A stretch of 64,000 nucleotides of DNA from JAUIAS01 sp030425395 (GCA_043553855.1 CP121336.1:1426001-1490000); one strand, 5' to 3'. Positions 45,405 to 54,446 are shown, numbered from the stretch's first letter. The notes: generated from the letters alone by a model not told the origin. Program-made: numbers and translations.

Positions 45405-45488
45405 GCCAATTCCCCTGCATCAAACGGTATTGTGCTTACTGGGCCACGCGCCATGAGGCAACCCTGACGCGCAGGGTGCGCGCACTGC

Positions 45489-45965
45489 CTAGCGGTTTTC
45501 CTTAAGCAGACGTTGCTTTTGGCGTGACCAATCGCGTTTCGCCTGCGTTTCGCGTTTGTCTACGTTCTTCTTGCCCTTGGCGATGCCAATCTTGATCTTC
45601 GCCTTGCCACGATGATTAAAGTAAAGAACCAACGGCACCAACGTCATCCCCTTGCGCTGGGTGGCGTTCCAAAGATCGGCCAGCTCCTTGCGGGACACCA
45701 GCAACTTGCGGCGGCGGCGTTCTTCGTGACGGAAGCTCTTGGCTTGCTCATATGGCGCGACATAGCTGTTGGTGAGCCACAATTCGCCGTTATCCACGGA
45801 GGCATAGCTTTCCGCAATATTCGCGCCCCCGGCACGCAGGGATTTGACCTCGGACCCTTCAAGGATAATACCGCACTCGATATCCCGCTCGATCGCATAA
45901 TCGAAACGCGCACGCCGATTTTCGGCAACAACCTTGTAGTTTGGATCTGTCTTTTGCTGGGCCAT
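45489..45965 (-). CDS. smpB: SsrA-binding protein SmpB
   Basis: The 158-residue protein has VVAENRRARFDYAIERDIECGIILEGSEVKSLR, quoted as ARFDYAIERD...GSEVKSLR, INxxxS-type AESYASV, YEQAKSFRHEERRRRKLL and the basic tail KRDWSRQKQRLL. It delivers tmRNA to stalled ribosomes. ATG 45965 is used. No ssrA gene was recognised in this window. A GC hairpin (45468-45482) lies just past its stop. Confidence 0.97.
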   Translation of the reverse strand: MAQQKTDPNYKVVAENRRARFDYAIERDIECGIILEGSEVKSLRAGGANIAESYASVDNGELWLTNSYVAPYEQAKSFRHEERRRRKLLVSRKELADLWNATQRKGMTLVPLVLYFNHRGKAKIKIGIAKGKKNVDKRETQAKRDWSRQKQRLLKENR

Positions 45966-46055
45966 GGTCGGCAGATGTAGTCGCGCACAGGGACCGGCGC
46001 AAGGCCACATCACGCAGCCATATGCCGCGATTTGCCCGGCCGATCAGAGAAAAGA

Positions 46056-47525
46056 TCAGAAGGCGGTGTGCAGAATTCCGAAGACGATTGCTGACAAAAG
46101 AGCGGCCGCAGGCACAGTAATCACCCAAGCCGCGACGATGGTAAGGAAATGAGACCGGCGGACGAGCTTGCGGCGGCGGCGTTCTTGGGAGGCCATTACA
46201 AGATTGGCAGGACGGCTAAGGCGCAACCGGCGTTCCGAATACCATTCGCGGAAGAACCCGACGCCAAACACAGCCCCAACCGCAATGTGGGTTGAGGACA
46301 CGGGCAAGCCCAGCCAGCTTGCCACAATCACGGTGATCGCCGCGGACAAGGCGACGCAGTAAGCCCGCATCGGGTTCAGCTTGGTAATCTGGCTGCCAAC
46401 CATGCGGATCAGCTTTGGCCCGAACAGAACAAGCCCGAAGGAAATTCCAAAAGCCCCGATCACCATGACCCATGTCGGGATGGCGACCTTGCCTTCAAAG
46501 CCCCCCACCTCGGTCGCGTGAACGATCGCGGCAAGCGGTCCCACCGCGTTTGCCACGTCATTGGCACCATGGGCAAAAGACAGCAGCGCTGCCGACAACA
46601 CCAGCGGCAGGGAAAACAGGACTTTCAGCGACTTGTTTCGATTCTCAAGGCCTTCGGACTGGCGGTGAATCATTGGCCGCGTAACAGCATAGGTAACCAC
46701 GCCAACGATCACACCGATGAACAAGGCGGTGCCGATGTCGATCTTGACGATCCGCTTGAGTCCCTTCATCGCCAGATAGGCAGCAAAGGCCGTGGCCATG
46801 ACCGCCACCAGAACCGGAACCCAACGGCGCGCCGCAGCGATCTTGTCTTCCTGATAAATGATATAGGTCTTGATAAACAGCAGCACCGCCGCAGCGATCA
46901 GCCCCCCGAGCAACGGTGAGATCACCCAGCTTGCCGCGATTGCGGACATCGTTGGCCAGTTCACGGCCCCGAAGCCCGCCGAAGCAATGCCCGCCCCCAT
47001 GACGCCGCCAACCACGGAATGCGTGGTGGAAACGGGTGCCCCGATCCAGGTGGCAAGGTTTACCCAAAGCGCCGACGAAATCAGCGCCGCCATCATGGCC
47101 CAGATAAACACCCGTGTTTCAGCGACGCTTTCAGGATTGATGATGCCCTTGGAGATGGTCGAAACCACATCGCCACCCGCCAAAAGAGCGCCTGCGCTTT
47201 CACAAATCGCGGCGATGGCAATCGCTCCGCCCATGGTCAGCGCGTTCGCGCCCACCGCAGGCCCCATGTTGTTGGCAACATCATTCGCACCGATGTTTAT
47301 CGCCATATACGCCCCGACAATTGCCGCAGCGATTACCACATAGGGCGAAGAAGCGCCTGTCAGGAACAGGGCGGCCCCCAGACCAGCGACGACCATAAAG
47401 GCCAACGCAACCCCAAGCCCGACCATCGGACGCGCTACGATCTGGTTGGCATATTCTACGCTTGAAATGCGCCCGAGGTCGCGATCAAGCGTGGTCCAGC
47501 GCCCGCTAGAAGTCTTTTTTGTCAT
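46056..47525 (-). CDS. Inorganic phosphate transporter, PiT family
   Basis: The 489-residue membrane protein has two PHO4 repeats: GANDVANNMGPAVGANALT near 95-115 and the second GANDVANAVGPLA near 315-330, the duplicated signature of PitA-type metal-phosphate symporters. It has an N-terminal cytoplasmic tail (about 1-40) and ten to twelve helices, with a basic stretch (RRLRLSRPAN...RRRRKLVRRS) before the last helix. It has no neighbouring pstSCAB or PhoU-like gene. Confidence 0.92.
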   Translation of the reverse strand: MTKKTSSGRWTTLDRDLGRISSVEYANQIVARPMVGLGVALAFMVVAGLGAALFLTGASSPYVVIAAAIVGAYMAINIGANDVANNMGPAVGANALTMGGAIAIAAICESAGALLAGGDVVSTISKGIINPESVAETRVFIWAMMAALISSALWVNLATWIGAPVSTTHSVVGGVMGAGIASAGFGAVNWPTMSAIAASWVISPLLGGLIAAAVLLFIKTYIIYQEDKIAAARRWVPVLVAVMATAFAAYLAMKGLKRIVKIDIGTALFIGVIVGVVTYAVTRPMIHRQSEGLENRNKSLKVLFSLPLVLSAALLSFAHGANDVANAVGPLAAIVHATEVGGFEGKVAIPTWVMVIGAFGISFGLVLFGPKLIRMVGSQITKLNPMRAYCVALSAAITVIVASWLGLPVSSTHIAVGAVFGVGFFREWYSERRLRLSRPANLVMASQERRRRKLVRRSHFLTIVAAWVITVPAAALLSAIVFGILHTAF

Positions 47526-47630
47526 AGGTTCGCCCGCGTCTCTGCATGATCGGAGAGTTTCGCACGCCTTAAGGCCTTAGGGCTTTACGTTCAACGAGTG
47601 TAGTTCGTTCAGACAACATTCATTGTGCAA

Positions 47631-48101
47631 TTAGGCGTGAGTGTTGCCGAATTCCGTTACTACGCGTGCCACCTCCGCATCCGCCAGCATGGTCGCCGCA
47701 TCTTTTGGAGTGACCCATTCGCGGCTGCGCTGCCCGGCTTCGGGATAGTCATCGCCCAGTTTGCCAACGGCGATATCATAAATGTCCAACTGGCAAGGAA
47801 CCACTGCACCACTGTCAAAACGCTTGGTCGTATCAATGCTGGCAAAGGGCTTGCGGCGCGGTTTACCCGATTTCACACCGGCTTCTTCCCATGCTTCACG
47901 CAGCGCCGTATCCGGTGCATCCAACCCCATGATTGGCCAACCTTTGGGGAGAATCCAGTTCCCGGAAGATGACGTGATCAGCAAAACTTCCAGATCTTTC
48001 CCGGTCCCGCGATGACACAGCGCCGCGACCTGAAACAGGGGCGGACGTTTGAAAATCGGGGATAGAATTTCCGCCCATGCGGACCGGAGAAAAGAAGTCA
48101 T
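47631..48101 (-). CDS. NUDIX hydrolase (diphosphoinositol polyphosphate-like)
   Basis: The 156-residue protein keeps the strand FQVAALCHR, ILPKGWP and the catalytic helix REAWEEAGV. The glutamate expected eight residues before the REAWEE arginine is replaced by Leu (in WPIMGLDAPDTALREAW), as in DIPP/Aps-type NUDIX members with PKGW. The substrate may be a dinucleoside or inositol polyphosphate; this is inference. It is monocistronic and upstream of the Pit gene by 105 bp. Confidence 0.85.
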   Translation of the reverse strand: MTSFLRSAWAEILSPIFKRPPLFQVAALCHRGTGKDLEVLLITSSSGNWILPKGWPIMGLDAPDTALREAWEEAGVKSGKPRRKPFASIDTTKRFDSGAVVPCQLDIYDIAVGKLGDDYPEAGQRSREWVTPKDAATMLADAEVARVVTEFGNTHA

Positions 48102-48166
48102 GCCTGCTCACTCAATTATATACTTTTGATTAATGTATTGTATCCCGAAGAAAATTTCAAATCGCG

Positions 48167-48985
48167 TCAGTCGCCCAGCTTGGCATGGACCTCATCAAGG
48201 TCGATCTCACCGACCGGCATCTTGTTGGCGGGGTTTTCAAAGTCGTATTTGAACAGCTCGAAATCCCGATGATAGATTTCATAAACAAGATGCATCGACA
48301 GATCGTCGAAATACTCTTCGACCGGATGCGCCCGCTTGGGCCCGTGTCCTTCGCTTTCGTTGAATCGGGGGATAGTCTCAAGATCGACGGGATGCGGCGT
48401 GTCGATCTTTGACAGAACCTGGCCCATGCCGTCATTGAACGCCTCGGTCCAGAAAATCTCGTCGTAGCGCCCGCCATTGGTGATAAAGGTCGATACATGT
48501 CCAGACATCGCCGACCAGTGGATATCCGGATCCATGGGCCGTCTCCAGCGAATGGTGTCACGCGCGAACAGGAGAAACCGCCGAAACGAAGCGATCTGAT
48601 CAAATTCCTGTTTGCCGTCTTCGCCACCGACCTCGATTCCGTATTTCTGCACCAGCAACGGCACCAGATTGCCCCGGTACCGGCGGCCATTCCTCTGAAT
48701 GCCACAAATCTTGTCAAAAAAGGATGAAAGGATGCGCGCGTAAGGGTTACGCACGCAGGTAAAGGAAAACACGTCCCTCGACTGCGCCGCCCGCGTGATC
48801 GGTCCCTGACTGTCCTCTTGCGCCCATTTGTGCAAACCCGCCTTTGAATCATGGATATCACCGTCAAAGAAGACGCCATGATCCGAGTAATAGAGGATCT
48901 GTCCAATGGTCGAGCAGGCACATTTCGGCACCACCCGATAGATCACACTTTCGCTTTCCGTCATCCAAGTGCCGGGAAATCCCAT
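48167..48985 (-). CDS. Sulfotransferase family 2 protein
   Basis: The 272-residue protein has the PAPS-binding 5' motif VPKCACSTIGQIL and the 3' motif CVRNPYARILSSFFDKI of carbohydrate-type sulfotransferases. HVSTFITN and KYDF segments follow in the C-terminal half. It has no signal peptide or membrane segment, so it probably works on cytosolic or membrane-face glycan acceptors. It is divergent from a GT14-like glycosyltransferase with 146 bp between, and this pairing suggests glycan sulfation. A 65-bp AT-rich stretch separates it from the NUDIX gene. Confidence 0.86.
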   Translation of the reverse strand: MGFPGTWMTESESVIYRVVPKCACSTIGQILYYSDHGVFFDGDIHDSKAGLHKWAQEDSQGPITRAAQSRDVFSFTCVRNPYARILSSFFDKICGIQRNGRRYRGNLVPLLVQKYGIEVGGEDGKQEFDQIASFRRFLLFARDTIRWRRPMDPDIHWSAMSGHVSTFITNGGRYDEIFWTEAFNDGMGQVLSKIDTPHPVDLETIPRFNESEGHGPKRAHPVEEYFDDLSMHLVYEIYHRDFELFKYDFENPANKMPVGEIDLDEVHAKLGD

Positions 48986-49131
48986 GCCTTTTGCCCCCTG
49001 TCGTCACGTTTCCCGTGATTTTCAAAGACTGCTCTCTATTATAAAAAGCAAAGAAACGTGGTTTATTCAATCTGTGTTCGTCTTTATCACAGAGAAACAC
49101 AGACGCTACGACGAATAGTTCCGAGGTGAGC

Positions 49132-50709
49132 ATGGCAAGAATCGCGTACATCCTGTTGTGTCACAAGGATCCCGACGCGATCATTAAGCAGGCCCAAAGG
49201 CTGACTGCTGTCGGCGACTACATGTCCATCCATTTTGACGCACGCGCCAAACCGTCGGATTTCGCCCGGATCAAAGAGACGCTCAAGGATAACCCGCACG
49301 TAACCTTTGCGCGTAAGCGCATTAAATGCGGCTGGGGGGAATGGTCCCTGGTGCAAGCCACCCTGAACGCCATTGAAGCGGCAGTGGACAGTTTCCCCAA
49401 GGCGACGCATTTCTACATGCTCTCCGGTGATTGCATGGCAATCAAGACAGCCGAATACGCACATGCCTTTCTGGACCGCAATGACAAGGACTACGTCGAA
49501 AGCTTTGATTTCTTCGAAAGCGACTGGATCAAGACAGGCATCAAGGAAGAGCGATTGATTTATCGCCACTTCTTTAACGAACGCCAGAACAAGAAGTTGT
49601 TCTACACGGCGTTCAACCTGCAAAAACGCTTTGGGCTGGAACGCAAGATACCGGACGACATTCAGGTTCAGATCGGGTCGCAATGGTGGTGTCTGCGCAG
49701 ACGCACGATTGAATGGATTTTGGACTTTACCCGACAGCGCCCTGATGTGATGCGCTTCTTTCGCACCACATGGATACCGGACGAAACGTTCTTTCAGACC
49801 CTTGTACGCCATCTGGTGCCGAAAGACGAAATCGAATGCCGGACCCTGACGTTTCTGATGTTTTCGGACTATGGGATGCCAGTGACCTTTTACAACGATC
49901 ACTTTGATCTGTTGTTGACTCAGGATTTTCTGTTCGCCCGCAAGATCAGCCCGGAAGCGATTGAACTGAAGAACCGGCTCGGGCGGCTTTATGCTGCGCG
50001 CGGCGTGCCCTTTCAGATTTCCAACGAAGGGCGCAGCCTTTTCAAGTTCCTTACAGGGCGGGGCCGGATCGGACGTCGGTTTGGCATGCGCTTCTGGGAA
50101 GCCGAAAGCTCGCTTGGTCGGGACCGAGAGCTGTTGATCGTCGCCTGTAAGAAATGGCACGTGGCCAAGCGGCTTCTAAGCGGTATCCGCAAGGTGACCA
50201 ACATCCCTGCCATCGAATACGTTTTCAACGAAGAGAGCACCGAACTCCCCGATCTGGGGGGGATTCAGGCCTCTTTGTGGAAGCGGACGCGACACCGGCG
50301 CGCGCTGATGCGCATGTTGTTTGAATACTACGAGACAGACCGTCTGATCGTGTGCATGGACCCGTCCAATGTCGAACTGATGGAGGATTTCTTTTCGGAC
50401 CGGTCCAAGACCAAGCTTCTTGAGATAGAATGCAGTTTCTCGGATGAATACCTGATCGGCCACGCCAAACGCGTGGGTCTGGCCGGCGAACGCACAACGC
50501 AGGCAACGCTGAACCGGCTGCTGCCCACGATCAGCAACGATATGGCCCACGAAAGCGATCTGATACGGGACGCCAACTTTGAACCGCATTACCGCTTTCA
50601 GGAATGGAACGAGCCGCAGGAAAACGCCGAGCGCCTTAGCGCATTTCTCGACATTCCTTCCGACCGGGCGCTTCAAGTGGCAGAAACCGAATACCTGTTT
50701 GCCGACTGA
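49132..50709 (+). CDS. GT14-like (core-2/I-branching) glycosyltransferase with DUF5928-type C-terminus
   Basis: The 525-residue protein begins with the GT14 fold: MARIAYILLCHKDPDAI, YMSIHFDARA, WGEWSLVQATLNAIE, HFYMLSGDCMAIKT and the conserved SQWWCLRRRTIEWI (cited in parts) near 180-195. About residues 1-300 are catalytic and probably add beta-linked GlcNAc or xylose. Residues about 320-525 form a second domain, with ELLIVACKKWHVAKRLL and EYLIGHAKRVGLAGERT, that matches the roseobacter DUF5928-type tail. ATG 49132 follows CCGAGGTGAGC; a GTG at 49126 is possible. No signal peptide is seen. Confidence 0.85.
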   Translation: MARIAYILLCHKDPDAIIKQAQRLTAVGDYMSIHFDARAKPSDFARIKETLKDNPHVTFARKRIKCGWGEWSLVQATLNAIEAAVDSFPKATHFYMLSGDCMAIKTAEYAHAFLDRNDKDYVESFDFFESDWIKTGIKEERLIYRHFFNERQNKKLFYTAFNLQKRFGLERKIPDDIQVQIGSQWWCLRRRTIEWILDFTRQRPDVMRFFRTTWIPDETFFQTLVRHLVPKDEIECRTLTFLMFSDYGMPVTFYNDHFDLLLTQDFLFARKISPEAIELKNRLGRLYAARGVPFQISNEGRSLFKFLTGRGRIGRRFGMRFWEAESSLGRDRELLIVACKKWHVAKRLLSGIRKVTNIPAIEYVFNEESTELPDLGGIQASLWKRTRHRRALMRMLFEYYETDRLIVCMDPSNVELMEDFFSDRSKTKLLEIECSFSDEYLIGHAKRVGLAGERTTQATLNRLLPTISNDMAHESDLIRDANFEPHYRFQEWNEPQENAERLSAFLDIPSDRALQVAETEYLFAD

Positions 50710-50715
50710 CCGCGC

Positions 50716-51357
50716 TTAGCGACCGCGCAAGTTACTTATGAAACGGCCAATCCGGCTGCGCTTCTCTTCCACCGCATCACCGGCTGCTTCCCAACTGTCA
50801 CCGATATCTTCAAATACAGGGTCCAGCCGCGCTCTGCGAAAACGCACCCATCGCACCCAGACCGCATATACCAGCGCCGCAAGAACCGTGAGAAACACGA
50901 TGTTGAACCAAGGGATCAACCGGACATCCGGTCCGGCCACGGGATAAACAGAAACCGCGTTGGGATAGATGCTCAAAAACTCGTTCCGCCAGCCATAATG
51001 GCGAACAACCGCCCATTGCGGATCGGATTTGGTTGATACCATGTCACGGGCTTCGGCCTGCAGGTTTGCGCTATCGAGCTTGAAATAGGGCGGCCAGCCC
51101 CACCCGGTGTCTTCGTTGCGAAACACCATCGGCGCATCGTTCGGCAGGAAGGTTTCGATGAAACGGACATCGCGACTGGTGCGGGTGGCTGCGCCCGTAT
51201 CAGGTTGCGCCCAGAAGATCGAGTTTTCGCCAAAGTCGATGCGCTGGACTTCGGTATTGACGATCCGCACGACATCCCGCTGTGGAAGGGTATAGTGAAG
51301 AAATGCCGCCACAAAGGCCAGAATGGTCAGCCGCACACCCCATTTTACATAGAACAT
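50716..51357 (-). CDS. DUF1523 family membrane protein
   Basis: The 213-residue protein has an N-terminal membrane helix (about 7-25). Its periplasmic domain holds QRDVVRIVNTEVQRIDF, RFIETF, NEDTGWGWPPYFKLDSANLQAEA and VRHYGWRNEF; a second helix follows (about 150-172) with a basic cytoplasmic tail. This matches DUF1523, whose function is unknown. ATG 51357 follows AAGGGGA; a GTG at 51372 overlaps the upstream stop (GTGA). It converges on the glycosyltransferase, 6 bp apart. Confidence 0.82.
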   Translation of the reverse strand: MFYVKWGVRLTILAFVAAFLHYTLPQRDVVRIVNTEVQRIDFGENSIFWAQPDTGAATRTSRDVRFIETFLPNDAPMVFRNEDTGWGWPPYFKLDSANLQAEARDMVSTKSDPQWAVVRHYGWRNEFLSIYPNAVSVYPVAGPDVRLIPWFNIVFLTVLAALVYAVWVRWVRFRRARLDPVFEDIGDSWEAAGDAVEEKRSRIGRFISNLRGR

Positions 51358-51368
51358 ACCGTTCCCCT

Positions 51369-51638
51369 TCACATGAAGTTGGTGACGTAAACCAGAACCA
51401 TGACCAGCGCCAGAGGCACGACATAAATTCCATACAGCATTCGCCGGCGTAACGAAGCCTCATAGGCCTCCATGCCACGCGCAACAAAGGCTGCTTGGTC
51501 CCGATCAACGTCCTGCGCGGCCCATTCCTCGGCAAGACGCGCGCGCCTTTGGGCGCGTGCAAAAGCAAGAACGCAAAGATAGACAATTGTCTGTGCGATC
51601 AGGATGACCACCAGAAATCTCAGCAACACAATCATCAT
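51369..51638 (-). CDS. Small two-helix membrane protein upstream of the DUF1523 gene
   Basis: I do not recognise a family. The 89-residue protein has two hydrophobic helices (about 2-24 and 69-87). They flank a charged loop rich in Arg, Ala and Glu (RAQRRARLAEEWAAQDVDRDQAAF...). Its stop overlaps the GTG alternative start of the DUF1523 gene, so the two are co-transcribed and perhaps act together in the membrane. The start MMIVLLRF lies about 137 bp from the divergent exported protein. Confidence 0.72.
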   Translation of the reverse strand: MMIVLLRFLVVILIAQTIVYLCVLAFARAQRRARLAEEWAAQDVDRDQAAFVARGMEAYEASLRRRMLYGIYVVPLALVMVLVYVTNFM

Positions 51639-51774
51639 ATCCCCCTTGGTCCAACAGTTTAAACGCCCGGGGGTGCCAGCATCAATCCGGCCCTATGCCC
51701 GCCATTTCATTTTTTGTTGCCTTCTTGGATGCATGAGGCAACGATTAACCCATTACCAACGAGAGGTTCGAAAG

Positions 51775-52335
51775 ATGAGATTTGCTTTTGCTAGCGCCGT
51801 TTTTATCGCGTTGATGCCGTTTTCGGCGGGCGCGGATGAGATTTTGGATGCACTGGATTCCGCCAAGGCGGCTTATGCCGACGGCGATATTCAATACGCC
51901 ATAGAGGAACTTGATTTTGCCCGGCAGCGCCTTGCTGCGTTGAATACCGATGCGCTTGGTGCGTTTCTTCCTGCAGCCCCATCCGGTTGGACCCGTGAAG
52001 TTGATACCGAAATGGGCGCGGGCTTGGCCATGATGGGCGGGGGCGCAGGGGCCGAGGCCACCTATTACAACCCCAACGACGGGTCGCAATACACCGTCAC
52101 GCTAATCGCGGATAACCCGATGATTGCGGGGATTTCCGGCATGATCGGTCAAGCCGCCCTGATGGGAATGAAGGTTGAACGCGTCGGACGGCAGAAATTC
52201 ATGGTCCAGGACAACGAGATGACCGGCCTTATCGCCAACCGGATCATGGTCAAGATCGCAGGTGCCGACGTTGACACGATGAAATCGGTCCTCGAAGGCA
52301 TGGACTTTCGGGCGATCGGGAACTTTGGCAACTGA
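51775..52335 (+). CDS. Exported protein of unknown function
   Basis: The 186-residue protein has a signal peptide (MRFAFASAVFIALMPFSAGA|DEI). A helical TPR-like segment follows (about 22-60, DALDSAKAAYADGDIQYAIEELDFARQRL, cited as YADGDIQYAIEELDFAR). A beta-rich domain then has a glycine-methionine tract (GAGLAMMGGGAGAEATYYNPNDG) and TLIADNPMIAGISGMIGQ. No enzymatic motif is seen. ATG 51775 follows GAGAGG. It is monocistronic, with a terminator just after the stop. Confidence 0.75.
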   Translation: MRFAFASAVFIALMPFSAGADEILDALDSAKAAYADGDIQYAIEELDFARQRLAALNTDALGAFLPAAPSGWTREVDTEMGAGLAMMGGGAGAEATYYNPNDGSQYTVTLIADNPMIAGISGMIGQAALMGMKVERVGRQKFMVQDNEMTGLIANRIMVKIAGADVDTMKSVLEGMDFRAIGNFGN

Positions 52336-52341
52336 AAAAGA

Positions 52342-52373
52342 AAGCCCCCGGTTCGCGACCGCTCCGGGGGCTT
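52342..52373 (-). terminator. Bidirectional-type terminator between the exported protein and the paaK-like gene
   Basis: A perfect 10-bp stem AAGCCCCCGG/CCGGGGGCTT with a 12-base loop is followed on the minus strand by TCTTTTTCAG. It ends the long liv/ligase operon and may also serve the plus-strand gene. Confidence 0.88.
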
Positions 52374-52377
52374 GTTG

Positions 52378-53595
52378 TCAGTCGTAAGTGCGCTGATCTT
52401 CGATGACCAGACCATCGCGCGGCAAAGCACCCGGCGCGACCACCTTAATGCGCGCCTTGAGCTTGAGGACGTCCATCACCGACGGCAAATAGCTGTCAGG
52501 TGATCCGCCTGTGGCTTCGATTAGCACGGTCATGGTGTCCATTTCGCCATCACGTCCGGCAACCACACGCGCCTTGACGATTTCTTCATGCTTGTCGACC
52601 AACTGTGCGACCTGTTCGGGACGCACGAACATTCCCTTGATCTTGGTCGTCTGGTCCGCACGGCCCATCCACCCCTTGATCCGCATGTTGGTCCTGCCAC
52701 AGGGGCTGATCCCGTCCATGACTGCGCTCATGTCACCAGTCGCAAACCGGATCAGCGGGTAATCAGGGTTCAACGTGGTCACAACCACTTCGCCAACCTC
52801 GCCCGGCGCAACCGGTGTGCCGGTCCCCGGCGTTACGATTTCAACGATGACATGTTCATCGACGATCATGCCTTCCATCGCCGGGCTTTCGTAGGCAATG
52901 TTGCCCAAATCCGCCGTCGCATAGGATTGCAGGCACATGATCCCGCGATCAGCATACGCCTGACGCAGGCTGGGGAACAGCGCCCCACCGCCGACCACCG
53001 CCTTGGTAATACCGAGTTCCACGCCAAGTTCATCCGCCTTGTCGAGAATGACCTTGAGGTAATCCGGCGTGCCCGCATAAGCGGTTGTTCCCACATCACG
53101 CGCAGCCGTCACCTGCAATTCAGTCTGACCGGTGCCTGCCGGAAGCACCGTAGCCCCAACGGCACGTGCACCGTTTTCAAAAATCATACCCGCGGGTGTG
53201 AGATGATAGCCGAAGCAGTTTTGAACCACATCGCCATTGCCAATCCCTGCCGCGTGCAGGAACCGGCCCATGCGCCACCAATCGTGTTCCATTCCGCCCG
53301 GTTCGTAGATCGGGCCGGGGCTTTGGAAAACATGGGCAAAACCCGTGGCAGGGCGCGTTGTAAATCCACCAAACGGGGCGGATGCGGCCTGAGCCTTGCC
53401 AAGCTCGGCCTTGCGCAGAACAGGCAGATCGGCAAGATCGGCGACAGTTGTCACTTTGGCCGGATCAATATCAGCCAACGAGTCGCCATAACCTGCGAGA
53501 CTTTTGGCGCGAGCGATCTGCTCAGGCAAACGTTTCGCGATATCGTCGGCGCGTTCTTGGGCGCTCCGGGTTTCCAAAGCATCAAAATGGGTCAT
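52378..53595 (-). CDS. Phenylacetate-CoA ligase-like AMP-binding enzyme
   Basis: The 405-residue adenylate-forming ligase resembles PaaK: ADLADLPVLRKAEL, YHLTPAGMIFENGARAVGATVLPAGTG, AYAGTPDYLKVIL, SYATADLGNIAYES, GEVGEVVVTTLNPDYPLIRFATGD (cited in parts) and a C-terminal domain from about 320. It activates a carboxylic acid, perhaps aromatic, to its CoA thioester. ATG 53595 is used; an ATG at 53610 shares a base with the livF stop (TGATG) and is possible. It is last in the liv operon, before the terminator. Confidence 0.83.
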   Translation of the reverse strand: MTHFDALETRSAQERADDIAKRLPEQIARAKSLAGYGDSLADIDPAKVTTVADLADLPVLRKAELGKAQAASAPFGGFTTRPATGFAHVFQSPGPIYEPGGMEHDWWRMGRFLHAAGIGNGDVVQNCFGYHLTPAGMIFENGARAVGATVLPAGTGQTELQVTAARDVGTTAYAGTPDYLKVILDKADELGVELGITKAVVGGGALFPSLRQAYADRGIMCLQSYATADLGNIAYESPAMEGMIVDEHVIVEIVTPGTGTPVAPGEVGEVVVTTLNPDYPLIRFATGDMSAVMDGISPCGRTNMRIKGWMGRADQTTKIKGMFVRPEQVAQLVDKHEEIVKARVVAGRDGEMDTMTVLIEATGGSPDSYLPSVMDVLKLKARIKVVAPGALPRDGLVIEDQRTYD

Positions 53596-53609
53596 TGCAC
53601 CGTCCCGCA

Positions 53610-54446
53610 TCAGCTCAGCCAACGCTTCCGGCGGCGATAGGACCGCACATCTCGGAAGCTCTTTCGTCCATCATCGGATACGCCAAGATAAAATTCTTTC
53701 ACGTCCGGGTTTTCACGCAGTTCCTTGGCTGGGCCATCCATCACGATCCGCCCGGATTCAAGGATGTATCCATAATGCGCAAACCGAAGGGCTACGTTCG
53801 TATTCTGTTCAGCCAAAAGGAATGTCACGCCTTCGCGCTCGTTCAGGTTTTTCACAATCTCAAAGATTTCTTCAACCAACTGCGGCGCGAGCCCCATAGA
53901 GGGCTCGTCCAAAAGGATCGTTTCCGGCTTTGACATCAGAGCACGGCCGATGGCGACCATCTGCTGTTCACCACCCGATGTATATCCGGCCTGGCTTTTG
54001 CGACGTTCCTTGAGACGGGGGAAATAGGTATAGACCAGATCCAGATCGCGCATCATCTCGGCCTTGCCGCCGGTGCGCGTATAATACCCGGTCAAAAGAT
54101 TTTCTTCGACTGTCAGGTGTTCGAAACAATGACGTCCTTCCATCACCTGAATGACGCCCCGTTTTACCAGATCGGCGGGGTCGGCTTCGTGGATGGCGTC
54201 GCCGCGATACTTGATCGACCCTTTGGTCACTTCTCCGCGTTCGGAATGGAGAAGGTTTGAAACCGCTTTCAGAGTTGTCGTCTTACCCGCACCGTTCCCA
54301 CCAAGAAGGGCTGTAATGCCTCCCTTGGGAACGCGCAGCGACACACCTTTGAGCACGAGGATAACGTGGTTGTAGATCACCTCGATATTGTTGACCTCAA
54401 GCAGGGTTTCGGCCTGCACATCCGTGGTTTGAGCTGAATCCAGCAT
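53610..54446 (-). CDS. livF: Branched-chain amino acid-type ABC transporter ATPase LivF
   Basis: The 278-residue ATPase has Walker A GGNGAGKTTT, signature TSGGEQQMVAIGRAL and Walker B ILLDEPSMGLAP, with the LivF-style KGVSLRVPKGGITALLGG. The C-terminal 30 residues form a basic tail (YRRRKRW). It powers the LivH/LivM permease. It is encoded apart from livG, after the binding-protein gene, and is followed by the paaK-like gene. Confidence 0.93.
   Translation of the reverse strand: MLDSAQTTDVQAETLLEVNNIEVIYNHVILVLKGVSLRVPKGGITALLGGNGAGKTTTLKAVSNLLHSERGEVTKGSIKYRGDAIHEADPADLVKRGVIQVMEGRHCFEHLTVEENLLTGYYTRTGGKAEMMRDLDLVYTYFPRLKERRKSQAGYTSGGEQQMVAIGRALMSKPETILLDEPSMGLAPQLVEEIFEIVKNLNEREGVTFLLAEQNTNVALRFAHYGYILESGRIVMDGPAKELRENPDVKEFYLGVSDDGRKSFRDVRSYRRRKRWLS

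Noticed and set aside
45405..46055. Possible ssrA (tmRNA) next to smpB
   Set aside because: No tRNA-Ala-like ends or tag-coding stretch was seen in either flank.
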